DNA of 64,000 bases from NCBI RefSeq assembly GCF_005938675.2, contig NZ_VCCH02000017.1, forward strand, positions 48,862-112,861. Direction: 5' to 3'. Shown here in pieces: positions 24,545 through 34,361 of this stretch. Position 1 is the first letter of the stretch; each line of letters starts with the position of its first letter. The translations under genes were made by a program, and so were the position numbers. The notes below the pieces were generated by a model. It ran no database searches. It was not told the origin of the DNA and was given only the letters and a program-made list of their open reading frames with translations. This DNA is from Mycobacterium sp. KBS0706 (GTDB taxonomy: Bacteria; Pseudomonadota; Alphaproteobacteria; DSM-16000; Inquilinaceae).

Positions 24545-25857
24545 CCCTCCTGCGCCTGCTGTCCCGCACCAAGCTGTATTGGGGCCTGCTGGTCATCCTG
24601 CTGATCGGCATCGCCTTCTCGCCGGTCAGCGGCAGCGGCCGCAACATCTTCCTGTCCTACGGCAACCTGACCGACGTGCTGCGCCAGGTGTCGATCACCG
24701 GCCTGGTCGCCGTCGGCATGACCGTGGTGATCCTGATCGCCGGCATCGACCTGTCGGTCGGGTCGGTGATGGCCTTCGGCACGGTGCTGACCGCGACGCT
24801 GCTGACCGAGGACGGCTGGACCAGCTCCGCCACCGTCGCCGTGCCGGCCGCCATCCTGGTCGCCTTCGCCGCCGCCTTCCTGCTGGTCCGCTTCCTCGGC
24901 CGCGGACTCAGGCACCGGGAGGGGCCGGTCGGCGCCCGGCGGCAGCACGCGCGCGACCCGCTGCGCGACGGCTGGATCCCCGGCGCGGCCGGCCTGGCCC
25001 TTGCGGCGCTGGTGGCCCTGTGGCTGGTGCCGCAGATCGGCACCAAATTCGGCGTCCCGGCCCTGCTGGTCGCCGTGCCCTGCGCCGGGCTGATGGTCGG
25101 CGCGGTCAGCGGCGCCATCATCGTCGCCGGTCGGCTGCAGCCCTTCATCGTTACCCTGGCGATGATGGTCGGCATGCTGGGCCTGTCGCGCCTGACCGCG
25201 GGGCAGGACAGCGCCGTGCTGCCGGTCTATGCCGGCACCAACGCCACCGAGGACATCGAGTTGCTGCGCAGCATGCTGTGGGGCGTGCTGCCGGTGCCGG
25301 GCCTGTTCTTCCTGGCCGCGGTCGCGATCTTCGCCGTGCTGCTGCGGCTGACCGTGTTCGGCCGCTACGTATACGCCATCGGCGGCAACGAGGAGGCGGC
25401 GCGGCTGTCAGGCATCCCGGTCGACCGGGTGAAGATCGCCGCCTACGCCTTCTCCGGCATGCTCGCGACGCTGGCCGGCATCCTCTATGTCGCCCAGTAC
25501 CGCCAGGGCAAGCCGGATGCCGGGGCGGGGCTGGAGCTGGACGCCATCGCCGCGGTGGTGATCGGCGGCACCAGCCTGATGGGCGGCCGCGGCGCCCTGG
25601 CCGGCACTCTGGTCGGCGTCCTGATCTTCGGGCTGCTGTCGAACATCCTGCAGCTCCACAACATCAACTCCAACCTGCAGCTGGTGTTCAAGGGGGCGAT
25701 CATCGTCGTCACCGTGCTGCTGCAGGAGCGCAACCTGGCCGATCTGCTGGCGCCGTTCCGCACGGCGCGCGCAGCCCGGCGGGACCCCGCCGCCCGATCC
25801 GAGGCGCCGGGCCAACAAGGATCGTCGCTGATCCATCGGGAAGGAACGCAACCATGA
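24541..25857 (+). CDS. Sugar ABC importer permease (RbsC/XylH type)
   Basis: A 438-residue permease, larger than ribose permeases (about 320) and closer to XylH. The segments LVAVGMTVVILIAGIDLSVG and VPCAGLMVGAVSGAIIVAG are typical, as is VVIGGTSLMGGRGALAGTLV near the end. A basic insert around residues 120-140 (RFLGRGLRHREGPVGARRQH) separates two membrane halves, as in XylH. Four-base overlaps with both neighbours show tight coupling. Confidence 0.93.
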   Translation: MTLLRLLSRTKLYWGLLVILLIGIAFSPVSGSGRNIFLSYGNLTDVLRQVSITGLVAVGMTVVILIAGIDLSVGSVMAFGTVLTATLLTEDGWTSSATVAVPAAILVAFAAAFLLVRFLGRGLRHREGPVGARRQHARDPLRDGWIPGAAGLALAALVALWLVPQIGTKFGVPALLVAVPCAGLMVGAVSGAIIVAGRLQPFIVTLAMMVGMLGLSRLTAGQDSAVLPVYAGTNATEDIELLRSMLWGVLPVPGLFFLAAVAIFAVLLRLTVFGRYVYAIGGNEEAARLSGIPVDRVKIAAYAFSGMLATLAGILYVAQYRQGKPDAGAGLELDAIAAVVIGGTSLMGGRGALAGTLVGVLIFGLLSNILQLHNINSNLQLVFKGAIIVVTVLLQERNLADLLAPFRTARAARRDPAARSEAPGQQGSSLIHREGTQP

Positions 25858-26828
25858 ACCGTCGCGATCTGTTGAAAACCACCGCGCTGGCGCTGGGCGC
25901 CGGCGTCACCCTGCACCTGCCCGCCGGCTGGACCCCGGCCCGCGCCGCCGACAAGAAGTGGCGCATCGGCTTCTCCCAGGCCACGACGCTGGAGCCGTGG
26001 CGGGTGCAGTTCAACAAGGACATCAAGGCCGAAGCCGAGAAGCATCCGGAAGTGGAGCTGCTGATCGCCGATGCCGAGGACAAGACCGAGAAGCAGGTCG
26101 CCGATGTCGAGAACTTCATCCGGCAGGAGGTCGACGCCCTGCTGATCTCGCCGAAGGAATCGGCCGGGCTGACCGGGGTGGTGGAGAAGGCGATCGACGC
26201 CAAGATCCCGGTCTTCGTGCTGGACCGCAATGTCGACACCGACCGCTACACCCAGTTCATCGGCGGCGACAACGTGGTGATCGGCAAGGCGGTCGGCGAC
26301 TTCGTGGTCAAGACCCTGGGCGGCCCGGGCAAGGCGGCCGGCAATGTCGTCGAGATCTGGGGCGGCCTCGGCACCCAACCGGCGCATGACCGGTCGGACG
26401 GCTTCCATTCCGTCGCCGACAAGGAGCCCGGGCTGAAATACCTGCTGGACAAGCAGTCGGCCGACTGGAAGCAGAACCTGGCCTACGACATCATGTCGAC
26501 CGCCCTGCGCAACAACGAGAAGATCGACCTGGTCTACGGCCACAACGACCCGATGGCCTATGGCGCCTATCTCGCCGCCAAGGATGCGGGCCGGGAGAAG
26601 GAGATCAAGTTCGTCGGCGTCGACGGCCTGCCGAACGAGGGCGTGGTCTGGGTCAACAAGGGCGAGCTGGCCGCCACCTTCCTGTATCCCACCCCCGGCG
26701 CCGAGGGCCTGCGCCAGGCGGTGAAGCTGCTGAAGGGCGAGAAGGTCGAGAAGACCATCGTCCTGCCGACCGAGACCATCACCAAGGAGAACGCGCCGGA
26801 GATCCTGAAGCGGAACGGGCTGATGTGA
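25854..26828 (+). CDS. Sugar ABC importer periplasmic binding protein
   Basis: A 324-residue RbsB-like binding protein with a likely Tat signal (NRRDLLKTTALALGAG) and cleavage near ARAADKK. The mature domain shows IGFSQATTLEPWRVQFNKDI, VDALLISPKESAGL, IPVFVLDRNVDTD and DLVYGHNDPMAYGAY, typical of pentose/aldose binding proteins. It is the last gene of the lacI-ATPase-permease-binder operon; the repeat at 26888-26972 follows. Confidence 0.93.
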   Translation: MNRRDLLKTTALALGAGVTLHLPAGWTPARAADKKWRIGFSQATTLEPWRVQFNKDIKAEAEKHPEVELLIADAEDKTEKQVADVENFIRQEVDALLISPKESAGLTGVVEKAIDAKIPVFVLDRNVDTDRYTQFIGGDNVVIGKAVGDFVVKTLGGPGKAAGNVVEIWGGLGTQPAHDRSDGFHSVADKEPGLKYLLDKQSADWKQNLAYDIMSTALRNNEKIDLVYGHNDPMAYGAYLAAKDAGREKEIKFVGVDGLPNEGVVWVNKGELAATFLYPTPGAEGLRQAVKLLKGEKVEKTIVLPTETITKENAPEILKRNGLM

Positions 26829-26887
26829 TCGATCCGTCCGCTCTGTGACGTGTCCGGGGCCCGATGTCGGCGAGCCCGCCGGGAGAT

Positions 26888-26972
26888 CGTCATTGCGAGC
26901 GCAGCGAAGCAATCCAGGGCGGTTTGGCGTGGCCCCTGGATTGCTTCGTCGGCTTCGCCTCTAGCAATGACG
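26888..26972. repeat. Intergenic palindromic repeat
   Basis: An 85-base imperfect palindrome. Outer arms CGTCATTG (26888-26895) and CAATGACG (26965-26972) and inner arms 26906-26919 and 26934-26947 (GAAGCAATCCAGGG and its complement) pair perfectly. It closes the sugar operon and separates it from the convergent RTX gene. The CGTCATTGCGAG form is a common proteobacterial repeat; it may act as a bidirectional terminator. Confidence 0.7.
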
Positions 26973-27015
26973 GCGGGGACGGGAGAGGCAACGCGACGAT
27001 GCTCGATATCCCTCC

Positions 27016-30000
27016 CTAAAGCACGAAATCGCCGGCCGCCAGCGCATGGTCGGAGGTGACGTTGATGGCGAAATCCGGGGCCTTGTCGCCGTTGACGTCG
27101 GCATAGACCACCTGGATCGCCCCGGCCGTCACCACCCGCAGCTCGCCGGCATGGCCGGTGAAGCCGCCGGTGCCGAAGCTGAAGGCGGTGTTGCCGTTGC
27201 TCGGAATGCCGTCGGCATCGATCGCCGACAGGTCGATCCTGTCCCCGGCCGAGAAGTCGGTGATCCCGTCCTTGCCGGCGCCCGAGACCGCGCTGTCGGA
27301 CAGGGCCGCGTAGACGAAGCGGTCGCTGCCGGCGCCGCCCTTCAGCGCGTCGCCGCCGCCGCCGCCGGTAAGGACATCACCGCCGCCCATGCCCCAGATC
27401 GTGTTGGCATTGGCGTCGCCGGTCAGCGTGTCGGCGAAGCCCGAGCCCAGCAGCTGCTCGATGCCGCCCAGCGTGTCGCCCGCCGCGTCGCCGCCGGACA
27501 CCGCACCGGTCGCCAGGTTGACCGACACCGCGGCGGCGGAGCCGACATAGCTGGCCGTGTCGATGCCGGTGCCGCCGATGATGGTGTCGGCCCCGGCCGC
27601 CCCTTCGATCTGGTCGTTGCCGTCGCCGCCGTCGATCCGGTCGCTGCCGGCGCCGCCGAAGAGCGCGTCGTTGCCGGCCTCGCCGAAGACCTGGTCGTTC
27701 TCGTTGCCGGCATCGACCGAATCGTCACCAATGCCGCCATGGAGGGTGTCGATGCCGGCGCCGCCGACCAGCCGGTCGGCCCCATCGCCGCCGGAGAGCG
27801 AGTCGTTGCCGGCCTCGCCGGAGAGCACATCGTCGCCGCCATTGCCGGCGAGGGTGTCGTCGCCGAGCTCGCCGCCGATGATGTTGCGGCCGTTGTCGCC
27901 GGCCAGCGTGTCGGTGTGGCTCGACCCATACAGGTCCTCGATCCCGCTGAGCGTGTCGCCCTGGGCGTCGCCGCCGGAGGTCGCCCCGGTCAGCAGGTTG
28001 ACCGACACCGCCGCCGTCGAGCCCTGGTAGTTGGCGAAGTCCGACCCGGTGCCGCCGTTCAGCACGTCGCCGCCCGCCCCGCCGCGGAGCGTGTCGTCGC
28101 CGCCGCCGCCGCTCAGCGCATTGGCCCCGGCGGCGCCATACAGCCGATCGGCGAAGGCCGAGCCGACGAGGTTCTCGATGCCCGTCAGCGTGTCGCCCTG
28201 GGCGTCGCCGCCCGCGCCGGTGCCGGTGGCCAGGTTGACGTTGACCCCGCCGCCGGACGCCGCATAGTCCGCGGTGTCCGCCCCGGCGCCGCCGATCAGG
28301 GCGTCGGCCCCGGCGCCGCCGCGGAGCAGGTCGTCGCCGGCGGCGCCATCGAGCCGGTTCGCCCCGCCGTCGCCGGTCAGGGTGTCGGCCAGGCCCGAGC
28401 CGACGAGGTTCTCGATCCCGCTCAAAGTATCGCCCTGGGCGTGGCCGCCCGTGCCGGTGCCCGCCGCCAGGTCGACCTGCACCCCGGCGCCCGAATGGTC
28501 GTAATAGGCCGTGTCGATGCCGGCGCCGCCGACCAGCCGGTCCGCCCCGCCTTCCCCGGCCATGGCATCGTCGCCGGCACTGCCGTCCAAGCTATTGTTG
28601 GCGGCATCGCCGGACAGCGTGTCGGCGAAGGCCGAGCCGATCAGGCTCTCGATGCTGCTGAACCTGTCGCCCTCGGCCCAGCCGCCCTGGGTGCTGCCGC
28701 CGCCGTCCAGCCTGAAGACGATCCCGGCGGTGGACCGGGCATAGCTCACCGTGTCGTTGCCGCCGCCGCCGTGGAAATCATTGGCCGCGGCGCTGGCGCC
28801 GAAGACATCGTCGAAGCCGGACCCGACGATGTCCTCGATCCCGCTCAACGTATCGCCCTGGGCGTCGCCGCCCGTGCCGGTGCCCGCCGCCAGGTCGACC
28901 TGCACGCCGGCGGCCGAACCGTCGTAATCGACCCTGTCGGCGCCGGCGCCGCCGTTGAGGACGTCGGCGCCGCCAAAGCCGCTGATCACGTCGTCGCTGG
29001 CGCCGCCGGAGAGGACATTGGCCCCGCCATCGCCCTGCAGGATATCGACGAAGGCCGAGCCGACGATGTTCTCGATCGCGGTCAGCGTGTCGCCCTGGGC
29101 GTCGCCGGCCGTGCCGGTGCCGGTCCGCAGGTCGACCCCTACGCCGATGGCCGAGCCGTCGTAATAGACCGTGTCGATCCCGGCGCCGCCGTTGAGGAGG
29201 TCGGCACCGCCATAGCCGTTGATCAGGTCGTTGCCGGCGCCGCCGGCGATGGCATTGGCCGCGGCATTGCCTTGCAGGATGTCGGCGAGGCCCGAGCCGA
29301 CGAGGTTCTCGATCGCGGTCAGCGTGTCGCCCTGGGCGTCGCCGCCCGCGCCGGTGCCGGTCCGCAGGTCGACCGTGACGGCAGCGGCCGAGCCGTCGTA
29401 ATGGACCGTGTCGATGCCGGCACCGCCATCAAGGGCGTCGGCACCGGCATAGCCGTTGATCACGTCGTTGCCGGCGCCGCCGGTGATGGCATTGGCCCCG
29501 GCATTGCCGCGCAGGATGTCGGCGAGGGCCGAGCCGACGATGTTCTCGATCCCGCTCAAGGTGTCGCCCTGGGCGTCGCCGCCCGCGCCGGTGCCGCTCC
29601 GCAGGTCGACGGTCACCGCGGCGGCCGAGACGTCGTAATAGACCGTGTCGATGCCGGCGCCGCCGATCAGGGCGTCCGCGCCGCCTCTCCCGCCCAGGGC
29701 ATCGTCGCCGGCGCCGCCCTCGAGCCTGTTGCTGTTGCCGTCGCCGGACAGGATGTCGGCAACGCCGGACCCGACGAAATTCTCTATGCCGGAAAAATTG
29801 TCGAGCGCAGCCCATCCCCCCGCGCCGGGGCCGCTGCCCAACCTGATGATGACCCCGGCGGTGGACCGGGCGTAGGTCACCGTGTCGATGCCGGCGCCGC
29901 CGACGAAGTAATTGGCCACGCTGCTGGCACCGAAGACATCGTCGAAGCCCGAGCCGCCGATGTATTCGATCCCGGTCAGCATGTCGCCCTGGGCGTCGCC

Positions 30001-31029
30001 GCCTGTGCCGGTGCCGGTCGCCAGGTCGACCTGCACGCCGGCAGCCGAGCCGCCGTAGGAGACCGTGTCGAAGCCATCGCCGCCGTCCAGCGTATCGGCC
30101 CCGGCACCGCCCTCGAGCTGGTCGTCGCCCGCGGCACCGGCGAGGATGTTGGCCACGGCGCTGCCGGTCAGCGTGTCGCCGACAGGGGTGCCGTTGACGT
30201 TCTCGATGCTGCTGAAGGTATCGCCCTGGGCCGCGCCGGACGCGGTGCCGGCGGCCAGGTTGATCTGGACCCCGGTGACGTGCACGCCATAGCCGGCCGT
30301 GTCGTTGCCGTCGCCGCCCTGCAACTGGTCCGCCCCGGCGTGCCCGACGAGCCGATCGTCGCCGGCACCGCCGATGAGAACGTCATCGCCGGCGCCGCCG
30401 TCGAGGACATTCGTTCCGCCGTCGCCGATCAGGGTGTCGGCGGCATTGTCCGAGCCGGTGAGATTCTCGATCCCGGTCAGCGTGTCGCCCTGGGCATCGC
30501 CGCCCGAGGCGGCACCGCTTCCCAGGTTCACCGTCACGCCGAAGACCGAGGTCTCGTATGTGGCGGTATCGACGCCGGTGCCGCCGAACAGGGTATCCGC
30601 ATCGAATCCTCCGGAGAGGACATCGTTGCCGGCGCCGCCGTCGAGGATGCTGCTTCCGTTTGGCAGGTTGGGTGCGAAGACATGGCCGGCCAGGACGTCG
30701 TCGAAGGCCGAGCCGATGATGTTCTCGATGCCGGAGTATCTGTCCCCCTGGGCGTCGCCCCCCACGCCGACCGCGTCGGGTTGGTAGAGCAGCCGGACGG
30801 TGACCCCGGCGGTGGACTGGGCATAGCTCACCGTGTCGCTGCCGTCGCCGCCGTTGATGGTGTCGGCGCCGGCGCCGCCCTGGAGGGTGTCGTTGCCGGC
30901 CAGGCCGTTGAGCGTGTCGTTGCCGGCGAGGCCGTTGATGATGTCGATGCCGTCAAGGTTGGCCGGGTTGCCCGGGTCGGTGCCGTTGAGGATGTCGGTG
31001 CCGGCAGTGCCGTTGATGGTCTGGGTCAC
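27016..31029 (-). CDS. Giant RTX calcium-binding repeat protein with type I secretion-type C-terminus
   Basis: A 1337-residue protein with no signal peptide, consisting of about fourteen modules. Most are 79 residues (237 bp) long, each with GGAGxDTxxY, a short beta-strand block (AAVTVDLRTGTGAGGDAQGD), TLTxIENLVGS and RTX nonapeptides. The last ~140 residues form a serralysin-type C-terminal domain ([45 protein letters not shown]) ending DFVL, the classic extreme-C-terminal export signal. The start is GTG 31029 with AGGAGGG upstream. It is probably an adhesin-like or matrix protein; no enzymatic domain is visible. Confidence 0.93.
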   Translation of the reverse strand: MTQTINGTAGTDILNGTDPGNPANLDGIDIINGLAGNDTLNGLAGNDTLQGGAGADTINGGDGSDTVSYAQSTAGVTVRLLYQPDAVGVGGDAQGDRYSGIENIIGSAFDDVLAGHVFAPNLPNGSSILDGGAGNDVLSGGFDADTLFGGTGVDTATYETSVFGVTVNLGSGAASGGDAQGDTLTGIENLTGSDNAADTLIGDGGTNVLDGGAGDDVLIGGAGDDRLVGHAGADQLQGGDGNDTAGYGVHVTGVQINLAAGTASGAAQGDTFSSIENVNGTPVGDTLTGSAVANILAGAAGDDQLEGGAGADTLDGGDGFDTVSYGGSAAGVQVDLATGTGTGGDAQGDMLTGIEYIGGSGFDDVFGASSVANYFVGGAGIDTVTYARSTAGVIIRLGSGPGAGGWAALDNFSGIENFVGSGVADILSGDGNSNRLEGGAGDDALGGRGGADALIGGAGIDTVYYDVSAAAVTVDLRSGTGAGGDAQGDTLSGIENIVGSALADILRGNAGANAITGGAGNDVINGYAGADALDGGAGIDTVHYDGSAAAVTVDLRTGTGAGGDAQGDTLTAIENLVGSGLADILQGNAAANAIAGGAGNDLINGYGGADLLNGGAGIDTVYYDGSAIGVGVDLRTGTGTAGDAQGDTLTAIENIVGSAFVDILQGDGGANVLSGGASDDVISGFGGADVLNGGAGADRVDYDGSAAGVQVDLAAGTGTGGDAQGDTLSGIEDIVGSGFDDVFGASAAANDFHGGGGNDTVSYARSTAGIVFRLDGGGSTQGGWAEGDRFSSIESLIGSAFADTLSGDAANNSLDGSAGDDAMAGEGGADRLVGGAGIDTAYYDHSGAGVQVDLAAGTGTGGHAQGDTLSGIENLVGSGLADTLTGDGGANRLDGAAGDDLLRGGAGADALIGGAGADTADYAASGGGVNVNLATGTGAGGDAQGDTLTGIENLVGSAFADRLYGAAGANALSGGGGDDTLRGGAGGDVLNGGTGSDFANYQGSTAAVSVNLLTGATSGGDAQGDTLSGIEDLYGSSHTDTLAGDNGRNIIGGELGDDTLAGNGGDDVLSGEAGNDSLSGGDGADRLVGGAGIDTLHGGIGDDSVDAGNENDQVFGEAGNDALFGGAGSDRIDGGDGNDQIEGAAGADTIIGGTGIDTASYVGSAAAVSVNLATGAVSGGDAAGDTLGGIEQLLGSGFADTLTGDANANTIWGMGGGDVLTGGGGGDALKGGAGSDRFVYAALSDSAVSGAGKDGITDFSAGDRIDLSAIDADGIPSNGNTAFSFGTGGFTGHAGELRVVTAGAIQVVYADVNGDKAPDFAINVTSDHALAAGDFVL

Positions 31030-31335
31030 GGGTCGCCCTCCTGCTTTCGGGTCGGCGCCGCTCGCCTCGCGGGAGCGGCCGAACAGCCAAACGCGCCTGG
31101 CGGAGCCGGACAGGTGCGGACCGAGGAAGATTTAGCAGGTTTCCGCATACCCGGTTAGGTCCAGATTCAACAAAGCCATGAGTCCAGATGCGGTTCCAAT
31201 GAGACTGCCCCCCTGTCGAGGGGTTTAGATGGCGATGAAACCGCCAACCCATACGGCCGGCACGCAACGGCAATTCACGCAATGTTCATTGCGCGGCCGC
31301 ATCGGCCTCGTTCATGATACGTTCCATAAAAAGAG
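31030..31335. other. Intergenic region between divergent RTX and unknown genes
   Basis: About 300 bases without a supported gene. The stretch from 31120 to 31330 is less GC-rich than its surroundings and likely contains the divergent promoters. No clear RNA gene, operator or repeat was found; the frames crossing it have no ribosome site. Confidence 0.35.
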
Positions 31336-31398
31336 ATTGCGGACTCCGATCTCGACGTCCAGGCCCATTGCCGCAGCCTCGCGCTGCAGCAGATCGGC

Positions 31399-32157
31399 AT
31401 GCTGACGCGCATCGCCGAGATCGGCATACGGCTGGTCGAGGCGGAGGGCGCCAAGGCCATCGCCCAGGCCGAGCAGCCTGAGGCCGGACCGTCTGAGGCG
31501 TCCGAGGCCCCGGCGGCCCGGGACCACGGCCTGGCCTTCGCCCGCCATGCCCGCACGGTGCAGCGGGCCCTGGCGCTGCGCAGTCGCGCCGCCGCCGATC
31601 TCTGCGCTGGCGACAAGGCCGACCGTCGGGCCCGCCGCGCCCGCCAGCGCAACCATGTCACCGAGGCCCTCCAAGCCCTGATCTGGGACCCGGCGCAGTC
31701 GACCGGGGCGCTCGATGACGCCGAGGACCGCACCACCGATCTGGATGAGCGGCTCGACGAGCTCTATCAGGACGAGGAAGACCGGATCGAGGACCGGCCG
31801 GTCGCCTCGGTGATCGCCGGCCTGGGCTGCGGCCTCCGGCTCTCCGACCAATGGCGCCTCCGGGCCGCCGACTGGTCGGACCCGCCCTATCCGCCACCGC
31901 TGACCGGCACCGTGGCCGAGACCAGGGATCGGCGCTGGGCCCGGGTGGTCGAGCTGATGCGGCAGCCGCTGCTGCTCGAGACTCCCGACCAGATCCCCGC
32001 CCTCATCGCCGGGATCGAGGCCCGGCTGCGGGAGCCCGATGTCACGGCGCTGCTCGACGCCGAGCCCCCGGTCCGGGCCGCCGAACGCCTCCGTCGCTCC
32101 CTCGGCCTCGAGCCATACCCCTTCCATGAAGGCCCGGACAAACCCGACACCGGGTGA
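31399..32157 (+). CDS. Hypothetical protein, charged and helical
   Basis: A 252-residue cytoplasmic protein, rich in Ala, Arg, Asp and Glu. Visible stretches are LTRIAEIGIRLVEAEGAKAI, ARHARTVQRALALRSRAAAD, DKADRRARRARQRNHVTEAL and EDRTTDLDERLDELYQDEED; the region looks mostly helical with no known domain. Coding-like sequence continues in frame upstream of ATG 31399 (DSDLDVQAHCRSLALQQIG), back to a stop at 31327, but there is no ATG, GTG or TTG there; an ATT at 31336 or a lost start is possible. Confidence 0.65.
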   Translation: MLTRIAEIGIRLVEAEGAKAIAQAEQPEAGPSEASEAPAARDHGLAFARHARTVQRALALRSRAAADLCAGDKADRRARRARQRNHVTEALQALIWDPAQSTGALDDAEDRTTDLDERLDELYQDEEDRIEDRPVASVIAGLGCGLRLSDQWRLRAADWSDPPYPPPLTGTVAETRDRRWARVVELMRQPLLLETPDQIPALIAGIEARLREPDVTALLDAEPPVRAAERLRRSLGLEPYPFHEGPDKPDTG

Positions 32158-32190
32158 CCGCCGGCCGAGCGATCGGATGGGCCGGAGCCG

Positions 32191-34287
32191 TCAGCCCCGC
32201 GCCGGCTCGCCGCCGGTCGCGGCGATCGCGGCGGCGGCCACGGCCGGGTCGACCTCGCCGCCGTCATGGCTGCGCACCACCACGTCGCGCCGGGCGAGGT
32301 GGATGCCCGCAGCGTCGAACTCCTCAAGGATGCGCTGGTACAGCTGGCGGCGGATCATGAACTGCTCGCCCGGCCGGGCCATGAACTTGATCCCGACCAC
32401 CATGTTGAACTCCTCGATCTGGCGCACGCCCTGGGACTTGGGCGGATCGATCAGATGCGGGCCCAGCACCGGGTCGGCGGCGATCTCGGCGCCGATCTTC
32501 TTCACGATCTTCTTCACCTGGTCGACATTGGTGTCGAACGGCACCCGGAACTCCATCTTCACCACCACCCAGTCGCGGCTGAGATTGGTCATCGCCCGGG
32601 CCTCGCCGAACGGCACGGTCTGCAGCGCCCCGCGCTGGTGGCGCAGCTTGAGCGAGCGGATCGAGATCGCCTCGACCGTGCCCTTCAGGTTGCCGATCTC
32701 GACATACTCGCCGATCCGGAACGCGTCCTCGAGCAGGAAGAACACGCCGGAGACGATGTCCTTCACCAGGGTCTGGGCGCCGAAGCCGATGGCCAGGCCG
32801 ATGACCCCCGCGCCCGCCAGCAGCGGCCCGATGTCGATGCCGAGCGAGGACAGCACCACCAGCACCGCGACCGTGGCCAGGGTGACGAAATAGGCGTTGC
32901 GGAACAGCGGCAGCAGCGTGCGCAGCCGCGCCTGGCGGGTGGCGTCCATCGCCGACATCGACGTGGTCGAGCGGCTGAGATGGTGGTCGATCAGACCGCG
33001 GCCGAGATGCCACAGCAGGTCGACGGCGATCAGCGTCAGCACGATGCGCAGCACGGCGCGCAGCGCCATCGCCCCCGGCTCCTCCGCCGCCATCATGGCG
33101 TGCATCGAATCGACGCCCCAGCGCTGCGCCAGGAAGCCGAGCGCGGCGAGGATGACCAGCGCCTGGGCGGTCCGCTCGACCAGCATGGCCAGCGGCCTGT
33201 CCTTGCCCTCGACCGAATCCGGCGACGCCACCGACCGCGCCGCCTCGCGGATCTGGCGCAGGGCCCAGGGCAGCAGCACCAGCACGAACACCGTGATCGC
33301 CGCGCGCCCGGCGCCGAGCGCGATCAGGACCGCGGCAGCCGCCATTGCCACCGTGACCACCCAGCGCGCGAGGTCGTCCTTGAGGCCCGGCTCGTCGGTC
33401 CAGGCCCGGCGCCGCCAAGTGAAGGCGACGACCAGGGCCAGCACCAGGAAGGAGGTCAGCTCGCGGATCAGCATCGCCGCGTCCACCGGCGCGTCCAGCC
33501 GGCTCATCAGCCGGGCCAGGAACACGCCGCCGATCATCACCGTCGGGATGGCGATCAGCCAGCGCATCACCACCGGGATCACGCTCTCCGCCACCGCGAC
33601 CAGCCGCAGATCCGGCCGGCCGGGGGCGAGGCCGAGCCGCAGCACCGCCCGCGCCAGCCGGGCTACCAGCACGATGGCGAGCAGGGCGATGACCAGATGC
33701 TGGAAGCCGCGCGGCCAGGAGAAGATCAGGAAGATGCCGAGGCTGCCGACGGCGAAGGCGATCACGGCGCCGACGGCGAAGACCAGGCGGGCGGCGAAGA
33801 CGGCGAGATGCTCGCCGATCCCGGCCCCGGGCGCGTGGATCAGCCGGTGGCGGATCGAGGCGGTCAGGCGCCGGAACAGCCATTCGGCCAGGATGCCGAT
33901 GCCGACGAAGCCGCCGACCGCCAGGACCAGGCCGATCAGGCCGAGCTCGGCCAGGGCCTGGCCGATCCGCGCCCCGACCGCGGCCAGGATGCCCGGCAGG
34001 TCGCGCGCGGTGGCGACGTACCATTGCAGCTTGCTGCGGGTCTGCATCCGCATCATGTCGATCTCGTCCATCTTCTCGGACGAGGCCGCGGCGGCCGGCG
34101 CCGGCTGCGCCGCCTGCTTCTGCGCCAGCCAGCCCTGCACCTCCGGGTTGCGCAGCAGGTCGAGCAGCTGCTGCACCGAGGCCGGCGGCGGCTGGTCCGC
34201 CGGCGCCGGCGCGGGCGTCTGCTGTGCCCAAGCCGCCCCCCCGGCCAGAACCAGCACCGCGATCAACAGGCCCCGAAACCAGCGCAT
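32191..34287 (-). CDS. Large MscS-family mechanosensitive ion channel
   Basis: A 698-residue membrane protein with a Sec signal (GLLIAVLVLAGGAAWAQ), a periplasmic Pro/Ala/Gln-rich segment, about ten transmembrane helices, and the MscS pore domain near residues 510-640: LLAGAGVIGLAIGFGAQTLV, KDIVSGVFFLLEDAFRIGEY, LKLRHQRGALQTVPFGEA. This is the extended type (as in YbdG/MscM-like or KefA-lite proteins). It protects against osmotic downshock. ATG 34287 has GGGGAGGGG upstream. Downstream of the amino-acid permeases, possibly cotranscribed. Confidence 0.93.
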   Translation of the reverse strand: MRWFRGLLIAVLVLAGGAAWAQQTPAPAPADQPPPASVQQLLDLLRNPEVQGWLAQKQAAQPAPAAAASSEKMDEIDMMRMQTRSKLQWYVATARDLPGILAAVGARIGQALAELGLIGLVLAVGGFVGIGILAEWLFRRLTASIRHRLIHAPGAGIGEHLAVFAARLVFAVGAVIAFAVGSLGIFLIFSWPRGFQHLVIALLAIVLVARLARAVLRLGLAPGRPDLRLVAVAESVIPVVMRWLIAIPTVMIGGVFLARLMSRLDAPVDAAMLIRELTSFLVLALVVAFTWRRRAWTDEPGLKDDLARWVVTVAMAAAAVLIALGAGRAAITVFVLVLLPWALRQIREAARSVASPDSVEGKDRPLAMLVERTAQALVILAALGFLAQRWGVDSMHAMMAAEEPGAMALRAVLRIVLTLIAVDLLWHLGRGLIDHHLSRSTTSMSAMDATRQARLRTLLPLFRNAYFVTLATVAVLVVLSSLGIDIGPLLAGAGVIGLAIGFGAQTLVKDIVSGVFFLLEDAFRIGEYVEIGNLKGTVEAISIRSLKLRHQRGALQTVPFGEARAMTNLSRDWVVVKMEFRVPFDTNVDQVKKIVKKIGAEIAADPVLGPHLIDPPKSQGVRQIEEFNMVVGIKFMARPGEQFMIRRQLYQRILEEFDAAGIHLARRDVVVRSHDGGEVDPAVAAAAIAATGGEPARG

Positions 34288-34361
34288 CCGCCCCTCCCCG
34301 TCCCCTTGCCGCGCATGCTGTCCCGCCGCGCCGCCGGTGGCAACGGGCCTTGCGCGAAGAG

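Noticed and set aside
27046..31158. 1370-codon plus-strand open frame opposite the giant RTX gene
   Set aside because: It mirrors the repetitive GC-rich codons of the RTX gene; its sequence is a low-complexity Val/Ala/Gly/Asp pattern, with no ribosome site.
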